The notes beneath the pieces were generated by a model, which saw only the letters and a program-made list of their open reading frames with translations, was not told where the DNA came from and made no database searches. Positions 32,451-41,733 of a DNA stretch of 64,000 nt are shown piece after piece. A program made the translations under genes and the position numbers. Source of the DNA: Mesorhizobium_K marinum (GTDB lineage: Bacteria > Pseudomonadota > Alphaproteobacteria > Rhizobiales > Rhizobiaceae); assembly GCF_040813715.1 (NCBI RefSeq), contig NZ_JBFOCH010000020.1. One strand, given 5' to 3'. Each line of letters begins with the position of its first letter. Within the stretch, counting starts at the first letter, position 1.

Positions 32451-33614
32451 CTACGCGGCTTCGCTCGCCCTGCCGCCGCGGCGCGCCAGCAAGCCGGACA
32501 GCGCGGAGGCGAATAGCTCGATATCGTCCGGCGTCGTGCCGTGCCCGATCGACACGCGCAGACCGCCATCGTTCTCCCTGCCCATCGCCTTGAGGACATG
32601 GCTCGGCCCGACCCGGCCCGAGGAACAGGCCGACCCCGCCGACACCGCGACGCCGGCGAGATCGAATCCGATCTGCGCCGTCTCGGCTTTCACGCCCGGT
32701 ATGGCGAAGAATGTCGTGTTGGCAAGACGCTCGGCGCCCTGTCCAAAGATCTCGGCGTCCGGGGCGAGCGACTGGATTGTATTTTCGATCCCGTCGCGCA
32801 GGGCTGCGATTCCGTCGATGCGCGACAGCGTTTCGCGTGCGGTGCGGGCGGCCGCGCCGAAGCCGGCGATGCCGGCCAGATTTTCCGTTCCGGCGCGATG
32901 GCCCTTCTCCTGCCCGCCGCCGGTCACGAGCGGCTTCGGCATCATGAGGTCTGACGCTGCGACGAACGCCCCGGCGCCCGTTGGGCCGCCGATCTTGTGC
33001 GAGGAGAGAATGACGAAGTCCGCCGCCCCAGCGGCGATGTCGAGCGCGATGCGCCCGGCCGCCTGCACGGCGTCGAGCACCAGCACGCCGCCTGCGGCTT
33101 TCACGATCGCCGAAATCGCAGGAACAGGCTGGATGACGCCCGTCTCGTTATTGGCGAGATGGATGGCGACCAGCGGCAGGCCATCGGTGCGGTCGTGGGC
33201 AGCGAGCGCGGCGGAAAGCGCATCGAGGTCGCACACGCCGTCACGCCCGACGCCGACGCGCACGATGTCATCTGCGGGGAACCGTCCGCCGTTCAGCAGA
33301 CAAGGATGGTCGGCAGCCGATACGTAGAGCTTCGACATCCGCAGGTCGCCGCGCCCCATACGCCAGTTGGGCGTCAGCAGCGTTGTCGCGGCTTCCGTCG
33401 CGCCGGAGGTGAACACGACGTGCTCCGCACTCGCATTGACCAGCGCGGCGACGTCGCGCCGGGACGCCTCGACGATGCCGCGCGCAGCGCGACCCTCGCG
33501 GTGGACCGACGACGGGTTTGCCGCCGCGTCGAGCGCGGTCAGCATCGCCGACCGCGCTTCGGGAAGCAGCGGCGCGCTCGCATTGTAGTCGAGATAGGCG
33601 CGATGCCCGGTCAT
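32451..33614 (-). CDS. Cysteine desulfurase, NifS/IscS type
   Basis: 387 aa PLP enzyme of group I. YLDYNASAPLLPEARSAM start, ADHPCLLNGG, PLP lysine in FVILSSHKIGGPTGAG and active-site Cys in SAGSACSSGRVGPSHVL. It heads the suf cluster in the same direction as sufB, an arrangement common in rhizobia, so the locus has two different desulfurases. Which one feeds SufBCD and which serves other thio-transfer paths cannot be told from sequence. Start ATG at 33614; the ribosome site is weak. Confidence 0.9.
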   Translation of the reverse strand: MTGHRAYLDYNASAPLLPEARSAMLTALDAAANPSSVHREGRAARGIVEASRRDVAALVNASAEHVVFTSGATEAATTLLTPNWRMGRGDLRMSKLYVSAADHPCLLNGGRFPADDIVRVGVGRDGVCDLDALSAALAAHDRTDGLPLVAIHLANNETGVIQPVPAISAIVKAAGGVLVLDAVQAAGRIALDIAAGAADFVILSSHKIGGPTGAGAFVAASDLMMPKPLVTGGGQEKGHRAGTENLAGIAGFGAAARTARETLSRIDGIAALRDGIENTIQSLAPDAEIFGQGAERLANTTFFAIPGVKAETAQIGFDLAGVAVSAGSACSSGRVGPSHVLKAMGRENDGGLRVSIGHGTTPDDIELFASALSGLLARRGGRASEAA

Positions 33615-33838
33615 GTCGTCGAGGTCCGTCGCCTCACGGCGCAATATCGATGAAGGACGCGTTATTTCCTTGAATTTGCAAGCGCAGCCGTCCTATTTAC
33701 GCGCTTTGCCGGTTGGGTGCGTAACGCCGCCCACTTTTGAACAATTCTAAACTAGCTTCTAGGCAGGCGAACAACCCGCGTCAAGGCTGCGGGAGGAATT
33801 GATCCAGACGGCAGTACTGAAGCGGTGATGGAGTTTTC

Positions 33839-34513
33839 ATGCCTGAGGTCATTTTTGCGGGTCCGTCCGGTCGCCTCGAGGGGCGGTACCAGCCTTCGAA
33901 GGAAAAGAACGCGCCGATCGCGATCATCCTTCATCCGCATCCGCAGTTCGGCGGGACGATGAACAACAAGATCGTCTACGACCTGTTCTACATGTTCCAG
34001 AAGAGGAACTTCACCACCCTGCGTTTCAATTTTCGCGGCATCGGCCGCAGCCAGGGCGAGTTCGACCACGGCACGGGCGAGCTCTCCGACGCGGCCGCCG
34101 CGCTCGACTGGATCCAGTCGCTGCATCCCGACTCCAAGAACTGCTGGGTCGCCGGATATTCGTTCGGCGCGTGGATCGGCATGCAGCTCCTGATGCGTCG
34201 TCCGGAAATCGAAGGCTTCATCTCGATCGCGCCGCAACCGAACACCTACGACTTCTCCTTCCTCGCGCCCTGCCCGTCGTCGGGCCTCATCATCCACGGC
34301 GACGCCGACAAGGTCGCGCCGCCGAAGGACGTGCAGGCGCTCGTCGACAAGCTGCACACGCAGAAGGGCATAACGATCACGCAGAAGACGCTCGCCGGTG
34401 CGAACCATTTCTTCTCGAACGACACCGATGTGCTGATCGAGGAATGCGCCGACTATCTCGACCGCCGGCTGGCGGGCGAACTGTCCGATCCGCGACCGAA
34501 GCGGCTGCGCTGA
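33839..34513 (+). CDS. Alpha/beta hydrolase
   Basis: 224 aa, compact hydrolase of the COG2945 type. The oxyanion region is ILHPHPQFGGTMNNK, nucleophile elbow GYSFGAW (Ser about residue 109), acid loop IIHGDADKVAPPKDV and catalytic His in AGANHFFSNDTD. Substrate unknown. ATG at 33839 has GGAG 6 bases upstream. Followed by a C+G hairpin with a TTCG loop (34515-34532) lacking a T run. Confidence 0.8.
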   Translation: MPEVIFAGPSGRLEGRYQPSKEKNAPIAIILHPHPQFGGTMNNKIVYDLFYMFQKRNFTTLRFNFRGIGRSQGEFDHGTGELSDAAAALDWIQSLHPDSKNCWVAGYSFGAWIGMQLLMRRPEIEGFISIAPQPNTYDFSFLAPCPSSGLIIHGDADKVAPPKDVQALVDKLHTQKGITITQKTLAGANHFFSNDTDVLIEECADYLDRRLAGELSDPRPKRLR

Positions 34514-34514
34514 T

Positions 34515-34532
34515 CGCGCGCTTCGGCGCGCG
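34515..34532 (+). other. UUCG-capped hairpin after the hydrolase gene
   Basis: CGCGCGC, loop TTCG, GCGCGCG, starting two bases after the stop codon. No T tract follows, so it may stabilise the mRNA end rather than terminate. Confidence 0.45.
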
Positions 34533-34685
34533 GCAATAATCCCCGTCGATCGACTGCCGTGACCTTGGCGACAGGGGCGCGGTGGAAAGTTATGCCGTGC
34601 GCATTACAGATACTCGACAGCCGACTTACTGCGTGTCACGCTCCGATGGTGACGAATCACAATCCCTAGACGAGGGGGAACTCAC

Positions 34686-35135
34686 GTGAGCAAGACTGAA
34701 ACTACCAAGAAGCGTGCCATAGCTGCGGTAGCTTCCAAGCCGAAGGCGACGGCCAAGCCCGCCGCGAAAAAGCCGGCTGCGAAGGCTGCTGCGAAACCTG
34801 CAGTGAAGAAGACGGCGAAGCCCGCCGCCAAGGCTGCTGCCAAGCCCGCCGCGAAAGCTGCTGCGAAGCCGGCCGCCAAGGCCGCTGCCAAGCCTGCCGC
34901 GAAGAAGGCCCCGGCCAAGGCTGCGGCAAAGCCCGCTGCAAAGAAGCCGGCTGCCAAGGCGGCCGCGAAGCCTGCTGCAAAGAAGCCTGCTGCGAAGGCC
35001 GCTGCCAAGCCGGCCGCGAAGAAGGCCCCGGCAAAGAAGCCTGCCGCCAAGGCTGCTGCGAAGCCCGCCGCCAAGGCTACGGCCAAGCCTGCCGCCAAGA
35101 AGGCTCCGGCAAAGAAGGCTCCAGCCAAGAAGTAA
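34686..35135 (+). CDS. Histone H1-like Lys/Ala/Pro repeat protein
   Basis: 149 aa. After a 20-residue head (MSKTETTKKRAIAAVASKPK) the whole protein is built from irregular units of AAKPAAK, KKPAAKA and KKAPAK, with no acidic residue beyond the head. This is the composition of bacterial histone H1-like DNA-binding proteins (Hc1/Hc2, AlgP, BphA-type tails), which coat DNA or RNA. The GTG start at 34686 is supported by GAGGGGG 7 bases upstream. It is monocistronic with a good terminator. Repeat number is likely to vary between strains. Confidence 0.75.
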   Translation: MSKTETTKKRAIAAVASKPKATAKPAAKKPAAKAAAKPAVKKTAKPAAKAAAKPAAKAAAKPAAKAAAKPAAKKAPAKAAAKPAAKKPAAKAAAKPAAKKPAAKAAAKPAAKKAPAKKPAAKAAAKPAAKATAKPAAKKAPAKKAPAKK

Positions 35136-35139
35136 CAGG

Positions 35140-35163
35140 ACGCAGCTTCGGCTGTGTTTTTTT
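35140..35163 (+). terminator. Terminator of the H1-like gene (UUCG tetraloop)
   Basis: ACGCAGC, loop TTCG, GCTGTGT with one G-T wobble, then seven T. It lies 5 bases after the stop codon. A second larger hairpin (35164-35193, AAAGGGCGCG paired with CGCGCCCTTT) follows and overlaps the stop of anmK on the other strand. Confidence 0.85.
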
Positions 35164-35178
35164 AAAGGGCGCGTGGTT

Positions 35179-36315
35179 CTACCGCGCGCCCTTTGGCTTG
35201 TTCAGCACACCGCCGGTCGCGGGCTCTTTGCATCCCGTCGTCGTCGGAAAAGTCAGCGGCAGGCCGCGCAGCGAACGCGCAGCCAGGAATGCCCACGCCT
35301 CGGCCTCGGTCGCATCGCCGTCAAGACCCGCATCCTCGGCCACCGCCACGCTCCCCCGCATCCTCTCGGCGCCGGCGCGCAGGTCGTCGACGATCCGCGC
35401 GTTCTTGCGCCCTCCGCCGCAAACGATCCAGAGCTTCGGCATCTCGGGCAGGTGCTCGACCGACTTCAGGATTGCTTCGGCCGAAACGGCGGCAAGCGTG
35501 CGCGCGCCGTCGGCGAGTTCGAGCCCTTCGGCAGGATCGAGATTGAAGTCGTTGCGGTCGAGAGACTTCGGTCCCTCCTTCGCGAAGAACGCATTGTCGA
35601 GGTAGCGCGCGACGACGGAACGCACCACGCTCCCCTCGCTTGCGATGGCGCCCCCGGCGTCGAACGGCACGCCAGCCTCGCGCGACACCCACTGGTCGAT
35701 CAGCGTGTTCCCCGGGCCGGTGTCGAACGCGATGGGATCGCCGTCCCGCGGCACGTAGGTGATGTTGGAGATGCCGCCGATGTTGACGAACACCATCGGC
35801 AGTTGCGCGACGAAGGCGTCGGGCAGCGAACGGGCCAGGGCGGCATGATAGGCAGGCACGAGCGGCGCGCCCTGCCCGCCGCGGAGCATGTCGTTTGCGC
35901 GCATGTCGTGAACCACGGGCACGGCGAGTTCGTCAGCGAGCAGCGCTCCATCGCCCAACTGAACCGTCACGCCCAGGCCGGGCCTGTGCAGCACGGTCTG
36001 GCCGTGGAACCCGACCACGGAGGGACTGCGCCATTCCTCCCCGACCGCCGCCAGGAAGTCCCGCACCGCCTGCACGTGGCGGCGCGTGATCTCGCGCTCC
36101 AGATCGGCCAGGTCGCCTGGTCGGTCGCGGCGATCGACGATCGACTTCGCGGTTTCGAGAGCCGCCTCCAGGCGCCGGCGGAATGCCGCATCGTAAGGCG
36201 CAAAGCGGGTCGGCCCCCGCGTGGTCACCGTCTCGCCGTCGGTTTCCAGCGCGGCAATGTCGATGCCGTCCATCGACGTGCCGCTCATCAGGCCGATCGC
36301 GCGCATTGTCGTCAT
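35179..36315 (-). CDS. anmK: Anhydro-N-acetylmuramic acid kinase
   Basis: 378 aa. Phosphorylates and opens 1,6-anhydroMurNAc during cell-wall recycling. Motifs: GLMSGTSMDGIDIA, VVGFHGQTVLHRP, FVNIGGISNITYV, FDTGPGNTLIDQW and VCGGGRKNARI. The start at 36315 or the in-frame ATG at 36306 are both possible. Divergent from tyrS with 99 bp between. Confidence 0.95.
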   Translation of the reverse strand: MTTMRAIGLMSGTSMDGIDIAALETDGETVTTRGPTRFAPYDAAFRRRLEAALETAKSIVDRRDRPGDLADLEREITRRHVQAVRDFLAAVGEEWRSPSVVGFHGQTVLHRPGLGVTVQLGDGALLADELAVPVVHDMRANDMLRGGQGAPLVPAYHAALARSLPDAFVAQLPMVFVNIGGISNITYVPRDGDPIAFDTGPGNTLIDQWVSREAGVPFDAGGAIASEGSVVRSVVARYLDNAFFAKEGPKSLDRNDFNLDPAEGLELADGARTLAAVSAEAILKSVEHLPEMPKLWIVCGGGRKNARIVDDLRAGAERMRGSVAVAEDAGLDGDATEAEAWAFLAARSLRGLPLTFPTTTGCKEPATGGVLNKPKGAR

Positions 36316-36414
36316 TTTTGCCGCCGTTCTTGTGATTCACCGCTCGCGAATGCTACACGCCCGCCACCAACTTGCCATGTGGCCGGAGCGCCGGCACTCT
36401 CTCGGGATAACGAA

Positions 36415-37668
36415 ATGTCCGCCTTCAAGTCCGATTTCCTGCGCATTCTTTCGGAGCGCGGCTTCATCCACCAGATATCGGATGAGACCGGCCTCGACGA
36501 CCTGTTCCGCAAGGAGATCGTGTCGGGCTATATCGGCTTCGACCCGACGGCGTCGAGCCTGCATGCCGGCGGGCTCATCCAGATCATGATGCTGCACTGG
36601 ATGCAGCAGACAGGCCATCGCCCGGTCGCGCTGATGGGCGGCGGCACCGGCATGGTGGGCGACCCCTCCTTCAAGGAGGAAGCTCGCAAGCTGATGACCG
36701 TCGAGACGATCCAGCAGAACATCGACGGCATCAAGAAGGTGTTCGCCAACTACCTGACCTTCGGCGACGGCGAGCGCGATGCGATGATGGTCAACAACGC
36801 CGAGTGGCTGATGCCGCTGAACTACCTCGAGTTCCTGCGCGACGTCGGCCAGCACTTTTCGGTCAACCGCATGCTCTCGTTCGATTCCGTCAAGCAGCGG
36901 CTCGACCGGGAGCAGTCGCTGTCGTTCCTCGAATTCAACTACATGATCCTGCAGGCCTACGACTTCGTCGAGCTCAACAAGCGCTACGGCCTTCGCCTGC
37001 AGATGGGCGGCTCCGACCAGTGGGGCAACATCATCAACGGCATCGACCTTGGCCATCGTCTCGGCACGCCGCAACTCTACGCGCTGACCTCGCCGCTCCT
37101 GACCACCGCGTCCGGCGCGAAGATGGGCAAGTCGATGAACGGCGCGGTGTGGCTGAACGCCGACATGCTCAGCGTCTACGACTTCTGGCAATACTGGCGA
37201 AACACGGAAGACGCCGACGTCGAGCGCTTCCTCAAACTCTACACGACCATGCCGCTGGACGAGATCGCCAGGCTGGCCGCGCTCGGCGGCTCGGAGATCA
37301 ACGAGGCCAAGAAGGTGCTGGCGACCGAAGTCACGGCGATGCTGCACGGGCGCGCGGCGGCCGATCAGGCGGCGGAGACGGCGCGCAAGACTTTCGAGGA
37401 GAGGATTACCGCCGACACCCTGCCCACCGTCACCGTCGATACGGCGCGTTTCGACGAAGGCGTCGGCATCCTCGCGCTGTTCGTGTCGGCAGGCCTCGCA
37501 TCGTCCAACGGAGAAGCGAGGCGACACGTGCAGGGCGGCGCGGTGCGCCTCAATGACGAGCCCGTTTCCGACGAGCGCCGGCTCGTGACCGCGGCGGATT
37601 TGACCGCCGACGGCGCCGTCAAGCTGTCGCTGGGCAAGAAGAAGCACGTCCTGGTGCGGCCGGGCTGA
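36415..37668 (+). CDS. tyrS: Tyrosyl-tRNA synthetase
   Basis: 417 aa, complete. Class I motifs: GFDPTASSLHAGGLIQI (HIGH variant), the tyrosine-site GGSDQWGNIINGIDL and GAKMGKSMNGAVWL (KMSKS variant KMGKS). A C-terminal S4 RNA-binding domain lies at about residues 350-417 (GEARRHVQGGAVRLNDEPV). Convergent with the large AsmA-like gene, 3 bp between stops. Confidence 0.96.
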   Translation: MSAFKSDFLRILSERGFIHQISDETGLDDLFRKEIVSGYIGFDPTASSLHAGGLIQIMMLHWMQQTGHRPVALMGGGTGMVGDPSFKEEARKLMTVETIQQNIDGIKKVFANYLTFGDGERDAMMVNNAEWLMPLNYLEFLRDVGQHFSVNRMLSFDSVKQRLDREQSLSFLEFNYMILQAYDFVELNKRYGLRLQMGGSDQWGNIINGIDLGHRLGTPQLYALTSPLLTTASGAKMGKSMNGAVWLNADMLSVYDFWQYWRNTEDADVERFLKLYTTMPLDEIARLAALGGSEINEAKKVLATEVTAMLHGRAAADQAAETARKTFEERITADTLPTVTVDTARFDEGVGILALFVSAGLASSNGEARRHVQGGAVRLNDEPVSDERRLVTAADLTADGAVKLSLGKKKHVLVRPG

Positions 37669-37671
37669 GGC

Positions 37672-40600
37672 TCAGCGGAACTCGAAGATCGAGCGGAAAA
37701 TTCCGGGCGCGATCACCGACAGCGGATTGATCTGGATGGCGGGCGCGTCCGCATCGCCGGCCAGCTTGAAGGTCACGCCGATCAGTCCCCGGTCGCGGCC
37801 GTTGCCGAGCAGCACGCCGATGATCGGGATTTCGCCGAAGATGCGGTTGAGGCCGTAGGCCGGCATGAAGGTGCCGGTCATGTCCATGTTGCCCTGCTTG
37901 TCGTAGAGCATGCCCTGGAACGACGCGCCGACGAGCGGGCCGCGCAGGATGCCGTTGGACAGGCTGAGATAGCCGGCTCCCTTCTCGATCTGCGAATAGA
38001 GGCGTTCGAAGTTGACGCGCGACGTGTCGATGTCGCGCTTGACCGCCTGGTTCAGGCTGCGGTCGCCGCCGGGAGGCGTCGTCGAGACGATGGATCCAAG
38101 GCGCGGTTCGTTGACAAGCACGAAGTCGCGCGCATCGACCTTGCCGGTCATCGGGCCGTTCGCCGCGCCATCGAGTGCGAGGTCGATCCTGCCACCTTGC
38201 ATATGCGGATAGATGTCGAGGAACCTGAGCACGGCTCCGGCGTCGGAGGATGCCATGCGCATCGTCCGCCGGCCGCCTTCGCCGCTGCCGTTGCGCAGCT
38301 CGACCTTCGCGCCCGAACTGGTCGCGGCGTCGACCGCGAGTCGGTCGACCTTTTCTCCGGTCCCGCGATAGTCCAGCTTGAAGCCATCCAGCTTCTCGTC
38401 GTGGAAACCCGACACGCGGTCGACGTCGACCGTGACGGAGACCGATCCCCCGTCGGCGGCCTTCGCAGCGGTGTCGGCGTCCGCCGTCAGTTGCCGGATG
38501 ACGGAGCGGGCGTCCAGGGACTTGCCCTTGATGTCGATCCGGTATCCGTTTCCGGACTGCTTGACCGCCACCACGACGTCGTCGCCGCGGTTCAGCTTGA
38601 CACTCGAGAAGCTCGCTTCGCTCAGGCTACCCTTCGACAGCACCGCCGAGCCCGCAATGCCGAAGCTGGCGCCGCTCAAGTTGAAGTCGGAGAGTGTCGC
38701 GACATCGCCGGCGTTCTCGATCTGGAAGCTCACACGCCCCGCAATGCCCGGGCCCTTGCTCCACCCTGCCCAGGGGATGTTCAACTGCGCCGAAGTCAGG
38801 TCGGCGTCCACCATGCGCTTGCCGCCGCCGATCGCATCGACCTTCACCTCGATCGGCCCGTCCACCAGGCCTGCCAGGCCCGGCGCCACCGCCTCGCGCG
38901 CCTTGGCGTCGAGCGTCAGGGTGATCAGTCGCTTGCGCTCGGCATCGCCGTCGCCGAGGGGCTCGACCGCGTCGATCCTGGCCGGGACCCCGCTCAGTTT
39001 TGCGGTCGCGGCGATCACCGCCTTGGTCTTCTCGACAACAATTGTGCCTTCGGCTTCCGAGACCATCTGGCCATCGACCGGCTTGGCGATGGAGAGACCA
39101 TTGTAGTTCAGCGACACCAGCCAGTTCAGCCTGTCCCGATCAACGCCTTTCTGCAGCGGGATGTCGGCCTTCACGTTGCCGGAGACCTCGCCGACGGTAA
39201 AATCGTCGGCCACCAGGCCGACATGGCGCATCGCGTTGATCGGATCGTACGAGGCGAGCTCCGCCACGGCAGGCGCTGTGCCCGCGACATCGATGTCGAG
39301 CGCGCCGATGACCGGCTGCACATTGGCCTCCTTGACCGAAAGGATGCCGTTGCTCGCCGCAACCGTACGGCCGCTTGGCAGGTACACCGTGCCCGACGAC
39401 AACGTGATATCGACATCGTTGCCGCGGTAGTTGACCGCTCCAGTCGCATCGCGCACCGGGGGGATCAGCCCTGCGGTGTCGAAGCGCGTACCGGTGAGGT
39501 TGAATGTGCCGAACGACTCGTTCGCCCTGAGCGGAAGCTCCGCACCGCTCGGCCTTCCGGGCTCGACGCGATACTGCAACTGCGCATCGGTGACCCTGCC
39601 GCCGAAGACGTTGTTCAGCACCCAGTTCCTGGCGCCCCGCCCGGCGAACCAGGGCCAGAGTTGCTTGACCTGGGAAACCGACATCTCGTGCACGTTGAAG
39701 GCTACCGACAGCCCTGGCGCCTGCCCCTCCACGAAACGCATCGAGGCCGTGCCGAGCGCCTCGCCTCGCCCGCCCTTGACGATGATGTCGTCGAGCGAAA
39801 GCACCTTGTCCACGGTCTGGTAGGCGCCCGTCAGCTGCAAGGCGGTGACCATCGCCGGTTCGGGGGAGCCTTCGGGCGCGATGGTCGAGCGGGTGCTGAC
39901 CAGGTTGAACCTGTAGCCCGGCTGGTCGCCGGGTTCGCCCGTCGGCGGGCGCGGACCGATGCGGCCCCTGAAATCGAGCACGGACCGCCCGATCTGCGCC
40001 CGCAGCTTGTCTATCTCGATGCGGTCGGATCCGCTGACGAAGTGGACGTCGAGGTCGATATTGCCCGAGAGCACGCCCCGCCGCTCCAGGTCGAGAGCGG
40101 ACTCCGCCAGCTTGAGCGAAGCGCTGAGCCGGGGCGGTTCGGCGCCGTCCGTCTCTGCGCCGTTCAGCGTCAGGTCAACCGCGCCGATGCGCGTGGCGGT
40201 GCTCGACGCGGTTTCGACGGCGGGCGACGTGGCGCTGATCTCCAGTCCCGAAATCAGGCTGCTCGTCCGGTCGCGACGCGCGCTGGCCGTCGCCTCGATC
40301 ATGCGGCCACCGAGGTCGAGCGTTGCCGAAAAGGTGAGGCTGTCGCCGCGCGACTCCGCAAGCCTGGCGTCCACAACGTTAATGCTGGCGACGCCATCGC
40401 CTGCCGGCAGGACCAGTTCGACGTTCTCGAGCGCGAGCCGCCTCAGCGACTTCGACCCCATGGCGTCCAGCGCATGATGGGCGGAGGCGAATACGGCGCT
40501 GGTGACCAGGTCGGGTTCGATCAGGCCAACCCCGTTGCGCAAGGCTGCCGCCCAGTCGGTATCGGCGCCGTTGCGAATGGCCGCGAGCATGATGCGCGCG

Positions 40601-41070
40601 TCCGACAGGCCAACCGTCGAGATGCGCACGTCGCCCGAGAGAAGCGGCGCCAGCCGAACGCCCAGCCTGATCTTGCCGACATCCGCGATGGCCTTGCCAT
40701 CGTCGGCACGCCGCAGCCTGACCTCACGGACATCGATTGCCAGCAGTCGAATCCCGTCAAACGCAAAGCGGGCCGGTCCGACCGAGGCATCGACATCGAA
40801 ACCCGCCGCTTCCTCGATCGCCTTTTCCGCGGCGACGCGCAGACGCTCCGAGCCGATACCGGAGACACCCAGCGCATAGACGGCAAGCAGGACCACGGCA
40901 ATCAGCACCGCCGTGCCCGCCGCTACACGGAGCAGCATCCTGCCGAACCGCTTCGGCAGCCATTGCCGGGCAGGCCTCGCGCCTGGCTCAGCCGACGGAA
41001 AGCGCGCGAGATCGGTGATCTCGTTTCGCCTGAACCTTATCTTCTCGTGCGGAGGTGTTTCGTGCTCCAC
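37672..41070 (-). CDS. Large AsmA/YhdP-like (DUF3971) envelope protein
   Basis: 1132 aa. A cytoplasmic N-terminus of about 40 residues, one transmembrane anchor (LLRVAAGTAVLIAVVLLAVYALG, residues about 46-68), then a long beta-rich periplasmic region of DUF3971/AsmA type. The conserved C-terminal end includes GTFMPAYGLNRIFGEIPIIG and IQINPLSVIAPGIFRSIF. YhdP-like proteins are implicated in lipid traffic between inner and outer membranes; that role here is inferred. The start appears to be GTG at 41070 (GGAAG upstream). It ends 3 bp from the convergent tyrS. Confidence 0.82.
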   Translation of the reverse strand: MEHETPPHEKIRFRRNEITDLARFPSAEPGARPARQWLPKRFGRMLLRVAAGTAVLIAVVLLAVYALGVSGIGSERLRVAAEKAIEEAAGFDVDASVGPARFAFDGIRLLAIDVREVRLRRADDGKAIADVGKIRLGVRLAPLLSGDVRISTVGLSDARIMLAAIRNGADTDWAAALRNGVGLIEPDLVTSAVFASAHHALDAMGSKSLRRLALENVELVLPAGDGVASINVVDARLAESRGDSLTFSATLDLGGRMIEATASARRDRTSSLISGLEISATSPAVETASSTATRIGAVDLTLNGAETDGAEPPRLSASLKLAESALDLERRGVLSGNIDLDVHFVSGSDRIEIDKLRAQIGRSVLDFRGRIGPRPPTGEPGDQPGYRFNLVSTRSTIAPEGSPEPAMVTALQLTGAYQTVDKVLSLDDIIVKGGRGEALGTASMRFVEGQAPGLSVAFNVHEMSVSQVKQLWPWFAGRGARNWVLNNVFGGRVTDAQLQYRVEPGRPSGAELPLRANESFGTFNLTGTRFDTAGLIPPVRDATGAVNYRGNDVDITLSSGTVYLPSGRTVAASNGILSVKEANVQPVIGALDIDVAGTAPAVAELASYDPINAMRHVGLVADDFTVGEVSGNVKADIPLQKGVDRDRLNWLVSLNYNGLSIAKPVDGQMVSEAEGTIVVEKTKAVIAATAKLSGVPARIDAVEPLGDGDAERKRLITLTLDAKAREAVAPGLAGLVDGPIEVKVDAIGGGKRMVDADLTSAQLNIPWAGWSKGPGIAGRVSFQIENAGDVATLSDFNLSGASFGIAGSAVLSKGSLSEASFSSVKLNRGDDVVVAVKQSGNGYRIDIKGKSLDARSVIRQLTADADTAAKAADGGSVSVTVDVDRVSGFHDEKLDGFKLDYRGTGEKVDRLAVDAATSSGAKVELRNGSGEGGRRTMRMASSDAGAVLRFLDIYPHMQGGRIDLALDGAANGPMTGKVDARDFVLVNEPRLGSIVSTTPPGGDRSLNQAVKRDIDTSRVNFERLYSQIEKGAGYLSLSNGILRGPLVGASFQGMLYDKQGNMDMTGTFMPAYGLNRIFGEIPIIGVLLGNGRDRGLIGVTFKLAGDADAPAIQINPLSVIAPGIFRSIFEFR

Positions 41071-41162
41071 CCAAACTTCCGTTCTGATACGCGCGACGTA
41101 GACGACTCTTGCCGCAGACTATATCTGTGCGGCTTTCATGTAACCCGATCAAGGACATGGCC

Positions 41163-41630
41163 ATGGCCGGACTGGCAGTTGGAGACGAAGCGCCGCAGTT
41201 CACGCTGCCGGTCGATGGCGGCGGAACGATCCGGCTGACAGAGCTTCGCGGCAAAATCGTGGTGCTGTTCTTCTATCCGCAGGACGATACCGCCTCCTGC
41301 ACCCGCGAAGCCATCGATTTCTCCCGACTGGAAGCATCCTTCAACAAGGCGGGAGCGGTGGTGGTCGGGATCTCCCCCGACACCCTGCAGAAGCATGAGA
41401 AATTCCGCGCAAAGCACGCGCTCACGACCCAGCTGGCGTCGGACGAATCGCGCGACGCCATCGAGGCCTACGGCGTGTGGGCCGAGAAGTCGATGTACGG
41501 CCGCAAGTACATGGGCGTCGTGCGCACCACGGTGCTGATCGATCGCGACGGCAAGATCGCTCGCATCTGGCCGAAGGTCAGGGTTCCCGGCCATGCAGAG
41601 GAGGTGCTCGAGGCCGTCGCTGGTCTCTAG
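41163..41630 (+). CDS. bcp: Peroxiredoxin, Bcp/PrxQ type
   Basis: 155 aa thiol peroxidase. The active-site loop reads FFYPQDDTASCTREAIDFSR; the peroxidatic Cys is present, while the second Cys found five residues later in E. coli Bcp is replaced (REAID). No other Cys is visible, so it would act as a 1-Cys enzyme needing an external thiol. The ATG at 41163 has AAGG 8 bases upstream; an ATG at 41157 is also in frame. Divergent from the AsmA-like gene. Confidence 0.88.
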   Translation: MAGLAVGDEAPQFTLPVDGGGTIRLTELRGKIVVLFFYPQDDTASCTREAIDFSRLEASFNKAGAVVVGISPDTLQKHEKFRAKHALTTQLASDESRDAIEAYGVWAEKSMYGRKYMGVVRTTVLIDRDGKIARIWPKVRVPGHAEEVLEAVAGL

Positions 41631-41733
41631 CGCCCGTTCCCCTGGCCCGGGCGCCCCGGAGAAGGGCTTTATTAACCCTAACAATGTGTAATCGGCGCCA
41701 TCGCAATCCTGGCGGAATGGGGCGCGCGTTCGG

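Noticed and set aside
35173..36414. Possible N-terminal extension of tyrS or a separate plus-strand gene
   Set aside because: It overlaps anmK throughout on the other strand; TyrRS begins normally at 36415.
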